Positions 45,376 to 54,760 of a DNA stretch of 64,000 nucleotides are shown here, piece by piece. Position 1 is the stretch's first letter, and the number at the start of each line of letters is the position of its first letter. The notes below the pieces were generated by a model. That model did no database searches. It was not told the origin of the DNA and saw nothing but the letters and a program-made list of their open reading frames with translations. The DNA comes from Deinococcus aquiradiocola (GTDB taxonomy: Bacteria; Deinococcota; Deinococci; Deinococcales; Deinococcaceae). The translations under genes were made by a program, and so were the position numbers. The stretch spans positions 844 to 64,843 of the forward strand of contig NZ_BMOE01000002.1 in assembly GCF_014646915.1 (NCBI RefSeq). The letters run 5' to 3'.

Positions 45376-46746
45376 ATGACGGACAGAACGTATTGCATCA
45401 TCGGGGCGGGGCCGTGTGGACTGTCGCTGGCACGCGCGTTCCGTCAGGCCGGCGTCCGCTACGAGCAGTTCGAGAGGCACAGCGACGTCGGCGGCATCTG
45501 GGACACGCAGAACCCCGGCACGCCCATGTACCACAGCGCGCACTTCGTATCGTCCAAGACGCAGTCGGGCTTTCTGGGCTTCCCCATGCCGGACGACTAC
45601 CCGGACTACCCCTCCAACCGGCAGATCCTGGAGTACCTGCGGTCCTTCGCACGCACGTTCGGCCTGTACGAAGGCGTCCGGTTCGGGGTGTCGGTGCGGG
45701 ACGTCCAGCCGGACGGACGCGAGTGGCGGGTGACCTTCAGTGACGGTCAGGAACGCACGTACGCCGGCGTGATCTGCGCGACCGGCACCAACTGGGAACC
45801 GCAGGTGCCCACGTACCCCGGCACCTTCACCGGCGAGGCCCGGCACAGCGTCACGTACAGCCACCCGGACGAGTTCCGCGGCAAGCGCGTGCTGATCGTC
45901 GGGGCGGGCAATTCCGGCTGCGACATCGCCTGCGACGCCGCCCGAAACGCCTCGGCGGCCTTCGTGAGCGTCCGGCGCGGCTACCACTTCATCCCCAAAC
46001 GCGTGTTCGGCCAGCCGTCCGACGCGTTCGCCGCCAAGGGACCTCACCTGCCCAGGACCGTGGAACGCACCGTCATGCAGGGCCTGCTGAAACTGGTGGT
46101 CGGCGACCTCACCCGCTACGGCCTCCCGAAACCCGACCACCGCCTGTTCGAATCGCACCCCATCGTGAACGACCAGCTGATCCACCACCTGTCGCACGGC
46201 GACGCCCGCATCAAGCCGGACATCGCCCGCTTCGAGGGTGACGAGGTGGTCTTCAGGGACGGCTCCAGGGAAACCATCGACCTGATCCTGTACGCGACCG
46301 GGTACACCATGAACATCCCGTACGCCCGGCCGTACTTCGAGTGGCGCTCCGAACGCCCCGACCTGTACCTCACGGTCTTCAACCGGCAGCACCGCAACCT
46401 CTTCGGACTGGGGTACCTGGAGACGGACGCGGCCCTGTACGGCATGGCCGACTGGATGTCGCACATGCTGACCCGCTACCTGCAGGACCAGGCGCAGCAC
46501 CCGGGCGAGACGCGGCCCTTCGACACCCTGATCCGGCACGACCGCACCGACCTGTCCGGCGGACCGCACGTCAACTCGCCCCGGCATGCCATGTACATCG
46601 AGCACCGCGCATACATGCAGCACCTGCGGACCCTGTGCCGCCGCCTCGGCTGGTCCGAACCGGACACGGCGGCCCTCTCCACACCGGTCCGGCCCGCCGC
46701 GGCCCCCGCCGCCACGGCACGCGGCGACCTCGGGGTGACCGCGTGA
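45376..46746 (+). CDS. Flavin-containing monooxygenase
   Basis: 456 residues. FAD motif GAGPCG at 10-15, FMO fingerprint FTGEARHSVTY at 151-161, NADP motif GAGNSG at 176-181, and ATGY near 310. Class B monooxygenases of this type perform N- or S-oxidation or Baeyer-Villiger reactions. AAGGAG precedes the ATG. It is coupled by GTGA to an SDR, then an MFS gene. Hypothesis: oxidation of an imported or foreign compound under AraC control. Confidence 0.9.
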   Translation: MTDRTYCIIGAGPCGLSLARAFRQAGVRYEQFERHSDVGGIWDTQNPGTPMYHSAHFVSSKTQSGFLGFPMPDDYPDYPSNRQILEYLRSFARTFGLYEGVRFGVSVRDVQPDGREWRVTFSDGQERTYAGVICATGTNWEPQVPTYPGTFTGEARHSVTYSHPDEFRGKRVLIVGAGNSGCDIACDAARNASAAFVSVRRGYHFIPKRVFGQPSDAFAAKGPHLPRTVERTVMQGLLKLVVGDLTRYGLPKPDHRLFESHPIVNDQLIHHLSHGDARIKPDIARFEGDEVVFRDGSRETIDLILYATGYTMNIPYARPYFEWRSERPDLYLTVFNRQHRNLFGLGYLETDAALYGMADWMSHMLTRYLQDQAQHPGETRPFDTLIRHDRTDLSGGPHVNSPRHAMYIEHRAYMQHLRTLCRRLGWSEPDTAALSTPVRPAAAPAATARGDLGVTA

Positions 46747-47666
46747 GCGCCGCACGCGACCCGCACGGCTGCGTGGCCGTCATCACGGGCGCGGCGGGCG
46801 CCATCGGCACGGAAATCGCCTTCCTGCTCGAACGGGCCGGCGCGCACCTCACCCTGGTGGACCTGGACCTGCCGCGCCTGGAGCTCCTGCAGGCGCAGCT
46901 GAGACGGCCCGCGCAGCTCATCGCGGCAGACCTGACGAACGCCGACGACATCCGGCGCGTGCGCCAGGACGTGATCGCGCACCACGGCACCTGTCACCTG
47001 CTCGTCAACAACGCCGGGATCGTGAAGGTCGAAGCGTTCGAGGAGACGACCGCCGACTCGGTCGAGCAGGAACTCCGCATCAACCTGCTCGCGCCCGCCC
47101 TCCTCAGCCGGGAATTCTTCCCGTGGCTGTGCCTGGGCAGCTGGCAGGGCGACCGCTGGCAGAAAGGCCAGATCGTCAACATCGTGTCGATGGCCGGCAT
47201 CATGCCCATCGCGGAAAGCGCGGTGTACACCGCGTCGAAGTACGGTCTGCGCGGCCTGATGCTGGCCCTGCACCAGCGCTTCGAGCCGCGCGGCGTGCAC
47301 GTGAGCAGCATCCTGCCCGGCGCTGTCGACACCGGAATGCTGCGGCACGAGGCGACGCACGGCGGGTCGCCCCTGAACTTCCTGAGCGAACCGCAGACGC
47401 CAGGGCAGATCGCGCAGGCCGTCATGAAGACCGTCCGGCACCCCAGGGTCGAGCGGTACGTGCCGATGAGCGACGGCGTGTCCAGCCTGCTCGTCATGCT
47501 GTTCCCCGGCCTGCTCGCCAGACTCGTGCCGTTCATGAGCGGCATCGGGGAACGCGGACGGAAACGCTACCTGCATCAGCGCGGGCTGCAGGCCGTCCAG
47601 CAGGCGCAGGCACGCCCGGCGGCCCGCGCCGCACCCGAACGGCCCGCCACGGCCCGCACCGCCTGA
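46743..47666 (+). CDS. Short-chain dehydrogenase of the FMO operon
   Basis: 307 residues. TGAAGAIG near 16, NNAGIV near 87, NIVSMAG, YTASKYG. A C-terminal tail of about 60 residues with a hydrophobic patch (LLVMLFPGLLARLVPFMSG) resembles membrane-associated SDRs found beside class B monooxygenases. GTG start in a GTGA overlap with the FMO stop. It probably acts on the same substrate. Confidence 0.86.
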   Translation: MSAARDPHGCVAVITGAAGAIGTEIAFLLERAGAHLTLVDLDLPRLELLQAQLRRPAQLIAADLTNADDIRRVRQDVIAHHGTCHLLVNNAGIVKVEAFEETTADSVEQELRINLLAPALLSREFFPWLCLGSWQGDRWQKGQIVNIVSMAGIMPIAESAVYTASKYGLRGLMLALHQRFEPRGVHVSSILPGAVDTGMLRHEATHGGSPLNFLSEPQTPGQIAQAVMKTVRHPRVERYVPMSDGVSSLLVMLFPGLLARLVPFMSGIGERGRKRYLHQRGLQAVQQAQARPAARAAPERPATARTA

Positions 47667-47785
47667 ACCTCAGCCGCACCGATACCAGGGACACCGGACC
47701 ACCATCAAGAAGGAGGACGCGCAGCACGCATGCCCCACTCACCCTGCCCCCCCGAACCGCCGTCCCCGTCCGCACCGGGGGCACC

Positions 47786-48943
47786 GTGAACCGCTGGGCC
47801 ATCCTGGGCGGGTACGCCCTCCTGAGCGCCTGCACGCAGACGCTGTGGCTCACGTACGCTCCGCTGACGGTGGAGTCGGCCGCCGCGCTGCACACCAGCG
47901 TCGCGCACGTCGGCTGGCTGTCCGCCGTGTTCCAGCTGCTGTTCATCCTGCTGTCCGTCCCGGCCGGACGTGCCCTCGACCGGCGGTTCGGGCTGGCGCT
48001 CGGCGGCGGGGCCGCCCTGACCGCCACCGGCGCCCTGCTGCGGGTGGCCGGGCCGGACGGGTTCGGATGGCAGCTGGCCGGGCAGTGCCTGATCGCCGTG
48101 GCTCAGCCGTTCATCCTGAACGCCGTCACCGAGATCGCCGACCGGTACTTCCCGCCGCACGAACGCACCCTGGTCGTCTCGGTCGGGACGGCCAGCCTGT
48201 TCCTCGGCATCCTGATCTCGATGATGACAGGACCGCTCGTGTACGCGCACGGCGGCCTGTCTGCCGTGCTGGACTCACAGCTGGCGGTCACGGCCCTCGC
48301 GGCCGCCTGGGTGACCGTGGCCGTCCGTTCGCCCGCCCGGCATGCCGCCCGTGCTCCGGTGGCCCGCCCGGACGCAGCGCTGTACCGCGACCCGATCCTG
48401 TGGCGGCTGGGCGTCCTGCTGTTCCTCGGGTACGGCGCGTTCATCTCGCTGAGCACCTGGCTGGAAGCCATCCTGAACGGCTACGGGATCGGCAGCGTGC
48501 AGAGCGGCACCCTGACCGGCCTGATGATCCTCGCGGGCATGATCGGCTCGGCCGTCCTGCCGCCCCTGGTGGTCGCGCGGCACCTCGACCGGCGCATGAT
48601 CCTCGCGTCCCTCGCGCTGGGCGTGACGGCCCTCGCGGCCGTCGCGTGGCACCACTCGCTTCCCTGGGTGGGCGCGTGGCTCGCCCTGTGCGGCCTCTTC
48701 ACGATGTCCACCCTGCCCGTCATCCTGCACCTCGCCGAGCAGCACGTGGGCGAAGGCGTGCAGGGCGCCGCGGTGGGCTTCCTGCTGCTGCTCTCCAACG
48801 CGGGCGGACTGGTGCTGGTGCTGGTCGTGCAGCCGCTCGTGGGCGTCACGCCGTGGCCCCTGCCGGTCCTGACCCTCGCGCTCGCACTCGCCTGGCCCGT
48901 CGCGTACCGACTGCCGGGCCGGGCGAGAGTCATCCCGACTTGA
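47786..48943 (+). CDS. MFS transporter
   Basis: 385 residues with about twelve hydrophobic segments. The MFS loop motif between segments 2 and 3 is visible as GRALDRRFG. The group resembles FLVCR/CynX-like carriers (YALLSACTQTLWLTYAPLTVESAA). GTG 47786 follows GGGGG. It lies 119 bp after the SDR and is presumably co-transcribed. The stop codon and the last three codons lie inside the MITE-like copy B. Confidence 0.86.
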   Translation: MNRWAILGGYALLSACTQTLWLTYAPLTVESAAALHTSVAHVGWLSAVFQLLFILLSVPAGRALDRRFGLALGGGAALTATGALLRVAGPDGFGWQLAGQCLIAVAQPFILNAVTEIADRYFPPHERTLVVSVGTASLFLGILISMMTGPLVYAHGGLSAVLDSQLAVTALAAAWVTVAVRSPARHAARAPVARPDAALYRDPILWRLGVLLFLGYGAFISLSTWLEAILNGYGIGSVQSGTLTGLMILAGMIGSAVLPPLVVARHLDRRMILASLALGVTALAAVAWHHSLPWVGAWLALCGLFTMSTLPVILHLAEQHVGEGVQGAAVGFLLLLSNAGGLVLVLVVQPLVGVTPWPLPVLTLALALAWPVAYRLPGRARVIPT

Positions 48944-49135
48944 GCCGAACTCCTGGAGTTCAGCCGAGCGGAAGGAGCGCCAACGCGTGCGGTCTGGAGG
49001 AGTGGAAGCGGGCAAACGTTTTCTTCTTCGGAGATGTACCAGTCCCGTGCGGAGCTGTACCAGTCGTGGGCGCTGATCTGCCCGGGAAGGGATGCCGGTG
49101 CACTTTCAGTCATCCCAGTTGGATCAACACCGGAT
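48932..49135 (-). mobile_element. MITE-like interspersed repeat, copy B
   Basis: 204 bp, reverse orientation relative to copies A and C. Ends ATCCCGACTTGA (48932-48943) and TCAACACCGGAT (49124-49135) match 9 of 12 as inverted repeats. Shared blocks as in copy A, plus two imperfect direct repeats of GACTGGTACAGCTCCG. The end hairpin is kept in altered form (CTGAACTCC/GGAGTTCGG), with paired changes. The repeat end supplies the TGA of the MFS gene. Confidence 0.75.
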
Positions 49136-49280
49136 GACCGCGCGCGCACGTGCCTGACTGCCCACCCCGAGACGGCACGCTGCGCTTTCCTGGGTTTCGG
49201 TGAGGACAGCGCGGCGCGGAGGGACCGGTCGGTGGGCCGGTTCCCGTTCCTGGTCGTTCGTGCCCTGTCCCGCAGACCCG

Positions 49281-52139
49281 CTACCGGTGCTCTCCGAGCA
49301 GGACCCGTGCGGCCGGGTGTTCGTTCAGCCGGGTCTGCAGGGCGTGGGCCAGCGCGTCGCGGAGCGGCACCCCGAACAGCGCTCCCCGGAGGGTCATCGT
49401 TCCGGCCGCACTCTGGAAGGCGCGCCGGAACGCCTGGACGTGCTCGGCGGAATGGGCTTCCACCACTTCGAGAACCGCACGGTACACCTGCGGCTGGACC
49501 CGCAGCTCGTCGTAGGTGCTGTCCAGCGTGACGGGCGTCGGCGCGGCCGCCGGAGCCTGCGGCCGCCGCCAGGTGTGCGTGCCTGCTCCCACCTCGAACA
49601 CCTCCCCGGTGGTCGGCAGCGTGACGCGGGCCGAGGTGTTGGGCGGCACGACGACCTCCAGCACGAGTTCGCCATGCTCGATGAACCATCCCGACACCGC
49701 TTCCCCGTACGGCGTGATGTGGCGGGCGCGGGCGCGGGTGAAGGTCCCGCCCGGCAGGGGGCGGATCTCCAGGCGACGGTAGCCGGGTTCGGCGGGGGCC
49801 AGGCCCGCGACGCTGCGGTGCAGCCAGTCGGCCACCGCGCCCAGGGCATAGTGGTTGAACGACGTCATCTCACCGGGGTTGAGGCTGCCGTCGGGCAGCA
49901 TGCTGTCCCAGCGTTCCCAGACGGTGGTGGCACCCATGGTGACGGGGTAGAGCCAGCTGGGGCATTCCTCCTGCGTCAGCAGCAGGTACGCTTCCTGCAC
50001 GGCTCCCACCGCGCACAGCGCGTCGCAGATCAGCGGCGTGCCGACGAAGCCGGTGCTGATGTGATCGCCGTTCTCCCGGAGGAGCACCTTCAGGCGCTCG
50101 CCCGCCTTGTGCCGTTGGCCGTCGGTGCCCAGCAGCCCGAACGTCAGGCCGAGGGCGTAGGCGGTGGCCGAATCGCTGATGATCTGACCGCTGGGCGTCA
50201 CGTACTCGCCATTGAAGGCGGCCCGGACGTCGCGTGCCAGGTTCAGGTACGTCTCGCGCGCTTCGGGTCGCCCGAGCACGTCTGCGGCGCGTCCCAGCAG
50301 TTCGGCGGACCGGGCGAAGTACGCGGTCGCGACCACGCCCGGCTGGGTGCGTCCGGCGGCCGCGTTGTCGGGCGGGGCCGCCGGGTCGAGCCAGTCACCG
50401 AACTGGAAGTCCTGCGTCCAGAGCAGCGATTTTCCGGCACGACCGGCGACGTAGTCCACCCAGCGCTGCATGCTGGAGAACTGCGCGGCCAGGATGTCGC
50501 GGTCGCCGTACCGCTCGTACAGCGCCCAGGGCACGAAGGTGGCCGCGTCACCCCACACGGCCGCCACGATGGGCGTTTCGAGGACCTGCGGCACCACGCA
50601 GGGCACGCCCCCGTCGGGGAGCTGATCGGCTGCCAGGTCGGCCAGCCACGAGCGGAGGAACCCGGCCGTGTCGTACAGGAAGGTGGCGGTGGGGGCGAAC
50701 ACGCCGATGTCGCCCGTCCAGCCGAGCCGTTCGTCGCGCTGCGGGCAGTCGGTGGGCAGGTCGAGGAAGTTGCCGCGCATGCCCCAGACGATGTTCTCGT
50801 GCAGCCGGTCGACGAGAGGTTCGGAGCTTTCGAACCAGCCGCGGCGTTCCAGGTCGGAATGCACCACCACCGCTTCGAGGGACGCCGGGTCGAAGGGTCC
50901 GGGCCAGCCGTCCACCTGCACGTACCGGAAGCCGTGGAAGGTGAAGCGTGGTTCCCAGACGTTCTCGCCGTCTTTCAGGGTGTACCGGTCGGTGCATTCG
51001 GCGAACCGCAGGGGTCTGGTGCCGAGTTCGCCGTGTTCCAGCACCTCGGCGTGCCGCAGCGTCACGGTCTGTCCGGCCTCGCCGTTGACGCGCAGCCGCA
51101 CCCAGCCGACCAGGTTCTGCCCGAAGTCCACCAGCGTCCTGCCGGAAGGCGAGGTGTGAACGGACACCGGAGCGAGCGTCTGGATGCGGCGCACGGGTGG
51201 TCCGTCGGGGGCGACCAGGGTGCCGAGGTCGTGGTGCACGGCCCGGACGCCGGTCCAGTGTCGGTCCTCGAATCGCGGGGTGTCCCAGCCGGGCTGCTCC
51301 AGCCGCGCATCGCAGGTCTCGCCGTCGTAGAGGTCGCTGGCCCGCACGGCACCGGTACTGGCCCGCCAGCGTTCGTCGGTCACGACGCGTTCCAGCGTGC
51401 CGTCGTCGTAGCGCAGTTCGAGCTGGGCCAGCAGTGCCAGCCGCTCGCCGTACAGGTTGCGTCGTCCGCCTCCGAAGCCCAGGCGGCCCCGGTACCAGCC
51501 GTCGCCGAGCATGGCCCCGAGGGCGTTCTCTCCGGTTGTCAGCTGCGCCGTCACGTCGAAGGTCTGGTAGCGCAGGCGGTGACGGTAACTCGTCCAGCCG
51601 GGGGCGAGCCAGTGATCGCCCACCCGTGAGCCGTTCAGGCGCGCCTCGTACACCCCGAGGGCCGTGACGTACAGGCGCGCGGAGCGCAGTCCGGGCCGCA
51701 CGGTGAAGGTCGTGCGCAGCAGCGGGGCAGGCTGGGGACGGGTCAGGTCCTCGTCCCAGTCGGGGGTGACGAATCGGGCCTGCCAGTCGGCGGGCGTCTG
51801 CAGGCCCGCCTCGACGCTGAGCGGCTCACTCCACGCGGACGCCGAACCGTCCCGTCCCCACACGCGGACCCGCAGTCGGCGCTGCTCCCGGGACGTGAGC
51901 GGTGTGAACGGCCACGCCACCAGCACCGACCCGGCGCTCTGGACGCGCGGCGTTTCTTCGAGCACCTGACCGTCCACACCCAGGCTCTGCAGCTGAAAGG
52001 CCGCCTGCATCCAGTTCGGGGCGTCGGTCTCGGTCCGCCACGACAGGCGCGGAGACGGTTCGCCGATGCCGAGCGCGTCCTGATGATGCTCGGCGTGCAG
52101 GTGCACGGCCCGGGGCGGGGGAGTGGGGAGGAACGTCAT
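49281..52139 (-). CDS. Alpha-L-rhamnosidase (GH78)
   Basis: 952 residues. Order: N-terminal beta domain (RAVHLHAEHHQDALGIGEPSPRLSW), Bac_rhamnosid_N (LYVTALGVYEARLNGSRVGD near 155), concanavalin-like domain, then the (alpha/alpha)6 catalytic barrel with DCPQRDERLGWTGD near 462 (general acid Glu) and the C-terminal beta domain (GGTFTRARARHITPYGEAVSGW). There is no signal peptide, so it acts on imported rhamnosides. About 80 extra residues after 870 are helical and unassigned. It overlaps the GH3 gene by ATGA. Confidence 0.9.
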   Translation of the reverse strand: MTFLPTPPPRAVHLHAEHHQDALGIGEPSPRLSWRTETDAPNWMQAAFQLQSLGVDGQVLEETPRVQSAGSVLVAWPFTPLTSREQRRLRVRVWGRDGSASAWSEPLSVEAGLQTPADWQARFVTPDWDEDLTRPQPAPLLRTTFTVRPGLRSARLYVTALGVYEARLNGSRVGDHWLAPGWTSYRHRLRYQTFDVTAQLTTGENALGAMLGDGWYRGRLGFGGGRRNLYGERLALLAQLELRYDDGTLERVVTDERWRASTGAVRASDLYDGETCDARLEQPGWDTPRFEDRHWTGVRAVHHDLGTLVAPDGPPVRRIQTLAPVSVHTSPSGRTLVDFGQNLVGWVRLRVNGEAGQTVTLRHAEVLEHGELGTRPLRFAECTDRYTLKDGENVWEPRFTFHGFRYVQVDGWPGPFDPASLEAVVVHSDLERRGWFESSEPLVDRLHENIVWGMRGNFLDLPTDCPQRDERLGWTGDIGVFAPTATFLYDTAGFLRSWLADLAADQLPDGGVPCVVPQVLETPIVAAVWGDAATFVPWALYERYGDRDILAAQFSSMQRWVDYVAGRAGKSLLWTQDFQFGDWLDPAAPPDNAAAGRTQPGVVATAYFARSAELLGRAADVLGRPEARETYLNLARDVRAAFNGEYVTPSGQIISDSATAYALGLTFGLLGTDGQRHKAGERLKVLLRENGDHISTGFVGTPLICDALCAVGAVQEAYLLLTQEECPSWLYPVTMGATTVWERWDSMLPDGSLNPGEMTSFNHYALGAVADWLHRSVAGLAPAEPGYRRLEIRPLPGGTFTRARARHITPYGEAVSGWFIEHGELVLEVVVPPNTSARVTLPTTGEVFEVGAGTHTWRRPQAPAAAPTPVTLDSTYDELRVQPQVYRAVLEVVEAHSAEHVQAFRRAFQSAAGTMTLRGALFGVPLRDALAHALQTRLNEHPAARVLLGEHR

Positions 52140-54760
52140 ACAGGGCTGACCTCGGGGGCGGGCGAAAGGCGGAAGGAGACGGAAAGCGGAAGGTCGACGG
52201 AGGACGCGCCGACCAGCAGACGGGCCACGCCGTCCGCCTGCGCCCAGCCGTCCGAGTCTGAATTCCAGCGTGAGAAGGGCCGGTCCGGCGAGTGGTGGTC
52301 GAGGTGGACGGCCACTCGCCGCTGCTCGCCCGCGTCCAGGGTGACGCGCGCCCAGCCGACCAGTCTGCGGGGCTCCGCGTGCTGCGGTTGCCCGGCGACC
52401 GGAGGCAGGTGCAGGTACACCTGGGCCGTTTCCGTTCCCGGACGGCTCCCGGTGTTGCTGACCGTGAACTCGGCGCTCAGGCGGCCGGCCGCGTCAGCGA
52501 CGAGCCTGAGGTCGGCGTACCCGAAGGTCGTGTAGGACAGACCGGAACCGAACGCGTACCTGGGCGTCAGGCCGAGGGCCTCGTAGCCCCGGTACCCGAC
52601 ATTCAGGCCTTCGCTGTACTGCACCGTGCCGTCCACGCCGGGGTACTCGGCGGGACGGGTCAGCGGTGAACGGTCGAGGCTGTGCGGGAAGCTGAGCGGC
52701 AGGCGGCCCACCGGGTGCGTGTCGCCCAGCAGCAGCCGGGCCAGGGCCGCGCCCTGCCGCTGGCCCGGGTACCAGGCGGCCAGGATGGCCGCAGCACCTT
52801 CCTCCCAGGCGGACACGTCCACCGCGCCGCCGCTCATCATCACGACCACCGTGCGGGGATTGGCCGCGGTGACGGCCGCGATCAGGTCTTCCTGATTGCC
52901 GGGCAGGGTGAGGGCGGGCCGGTCCATCGCCTCGCTCTCGAAGGTCCGGACGACCACGACCGCCACGTCGCACGAGCGCGCCAGGTCAGCCGCTTCCCGA
53001 AGCCGGGACGGGACGGTTCCCGCCGGGGGTCGCCAGCCCAGTCGTACCTGAGCGCCGAACAGGAAGTTCTGCTCGGGCAGGTCGGCGGCGTACTCGACCC
53101 TGACGGGGACGGTCTCGCCTTCGTTCAGGGTGAGCTGCGCCGTGAAGGTCGGCGTGCCGGTGCCCATCCAGCGCAGGCCGTCGGCGCGCGTCTCGCTGAC
53201 CAGGCCGCGTGAGGGCCGTGCACCGGGCGCGTCCAGCAGCAGCGTGTCGCCCAGCCACACCCGGCCTGATCCGGCGCAGGTGAGGCTGAAGGTGTACTCG
53301 CCGCTCGAAGGTGCGGTGAGCGTGCCCTCCCAGCGGACCGACATGGCCACCGGCAGGCCCTCCGGAGTGGGCAGGTGGCGGGCCGAGGCCGCGCTGAAGC
53401 CGGGCAGGTCGAAGAAACCGCGGTTCAGTTCCGCGCCGGGTTCCGTGCGGGTCAGCAGCGGCTCGCCGCTGAAGCTGGCGTTCGGCCAGTACGTCGCCTG
53501 CAGGCCCGGCTGCCCGCTCCCCGAATCCAGCACCGAAGAGGGCAGAGGCGGCAGGCCTGGCAGCAGCGCGCCCGGTCCGATGGGGTCGGTGCCGGGCGCG
53601 AACCGCACGTCCACGCCCGTCCCCAGCCGCTCTCTCAGGCCGTCCAGCACGCTGACGCTTTCCACGGGCCGCACGAGGGCGCTTCCGCCTCCCGCGGCAC
53701 ACACGCTGTCGGCGTCCGGGCCGATCACCGCGACCCGCTTCAGCGTCCCGGCGTCCAGCGGCAGCAGGTGGGCGTTCTTCAGCAGCACCGCGCTCTGTTC
53801 GGCGATGGTCTGCGCCACCTGCGCGTGGGCCGCGAAGTCCGGCGGCGATTCCTGCCCGGCACGTGCGGTCATCAGGCCCAGCGAGGGCCGCAGGATCCGC
53901 CGCACCATTTCCGTGAGGACCGCGTGGTCGAGCCTGCCCTCGTTCAGGGCCGCCGTGAGGCGCTCTCCCCACTGCGGCGCGAAGGTCAGTTCCCAGTCGA
54001 GGCCCGCCAGTGCCGACGGGAGCGTGCTCTGGTTGGCGCCGAAATCGCTCATCACCCAGCCGCGAAACCCCAGCTGGCCGCGCAGCACGTCCGTCAGCAG
54101 GGCGCGGTTGTCGCACACGAACTCGCCGTCCACCCGGTTGTACGACGCCATCACCGAGGCCGCCCCGCCCTCCCGAATGGCGGCCTCGAAGGGCGGCAGG
54201 TACAGTTCGTGCAGCGCCCGGGGGTCCGCCAGCACGTTGACGGTGTGACGGGCGTCCTCCTGGTTGTTCAGCAGGTAATGCTTCAGGCACGCCTGCACGC
54301 CGCGCCGCTGGATCGCCTGCACTTCCGGCACGACCATGCGGCTCTGCAGCAGCGGGTCCTCCCCGAACGACTCGAAGGTCCGCCCGGCCAGCGGCGCGCG
54401 GGCCAGGTCGATGGCCGGGCCGAGCAGCACGTTGTGGCCGGTGGCGGCCGCCTCGGCGCCCAGCACGTCACCGTACTGCCGGGCCAGGTCCGGGCTCCAG
54501 GTCGCGGCCAGCGCGATCGGGGCGGGCAGGGCCGTGCCGCGTCCCTCGTTGGAGGTGCCCGCCCCGCGCCGGATGCCGGCCGGGCCGTCCGCCAGGTGAA
54601 ACAGCGGCACGCCGCTGGCCGTGACCTGCCCAGCATCCGGCGCGCCCAGGATGACCTGCCCGCTGACCAGCCGCACCATGTCGTCGGGGGACAGTTTCGC
54701 CAGGACGGCCTCCACCTGCTGTTCGAGGGCCGGATCGCCGGTCCAGTCGCTGGCGGTCAT
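52136..54760 (-). CDS. GH3 glycosidase with inserted PA14 domain
   Basis: 874 residues. GH3 TIM barrel with KH at 160-161 and the nucleophile Asp239 (GWVMSDF); second domain from about 315. A PA14 domain is inserted at about 418-576 (GLQATYWPNASFSGEPLL to FLFGAQVRLGW), then a fibronectin-III-like C-terminus (ETAQVYLHL). PA14-bearing GH3 enzymes are beta-glucosidases or related. There is no signal peptide, so it is cytoplasmic. ATG 54760 overlaps the permease stop (ATGA). It probably trims glycosides taken up by the adjacent importer. Confidence 0.9.
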   Translation of the reverse strand: MTASDWTGDPALEQQVEAVLAKLSPDDMVRLVSGQVILGAPDAGQVTASGVPLFHLADGPAGIRRGAGTSNEGRGTALPAPIALAATWSPDLARQYGDVLGAEAAATGHNVLLGPAIDLARAPLAGRTFESFGEDPLLQSRMVVPEVQAIQRRGVQACLKHYLLNNQEDARHTVNVLADPRALHELYLPPFEAAIREGGAASVMASYNRVDGEFVCDNRALLTDVLRGQLGFRGWVMSDFGANQSTLPSALAGLDWELTFAPQWGERLTAALNEGRLDHAVLTEMVRRILRPSLGLMTARAGQESPPDFAAHAQVAQTIAEQSAVLLKNAHLLPLDAGTLKRVAVIGPDADSVCAAGGGSALVRPVESVSVLDGLRERLGTGVDVRFAPGTDPIGPGALLPGLPPLPSSVLDSGSGQPGLQATYWPNASFSGEPLLTRTEPGAELNRGFFDLPGFSAASARHLPTPEGLPVAMSVRWEGTLTAPSSGEYTFSLTCAGSGRVWLGDTLLLDAPGARPSRGLVSETRADGLRWMGTGTPTFTAQLTLNEGETVPVRVEYAADLPEQNFLFGAQVRLGWRPPAGTVPSRLREAADLARSCDVAVVVVRTFESEAMDRPALTLPGNQEDLIAAVTAANPRTVVVMMSGGAVDVSAWEEGAAAILAAWYPGQRQGAALARLLLGDTHPVGRLPLSFPHSLDRSPLTRPAEYPGVDGTVQYSEGLNVGYRGYEALGLTPRYAFGSGLSYTTFGYADLRLVADAAGRLSAEFTVSNTGSRPGTETAQVYLHLPPVAGQPQHAEPRRLVGWARVTLDAGEQRRVAVHLDHHSPDRPFSRWNSDSDGWAQADGVARLLVGASSVDLPLSVSFRLSPAPEVSPV

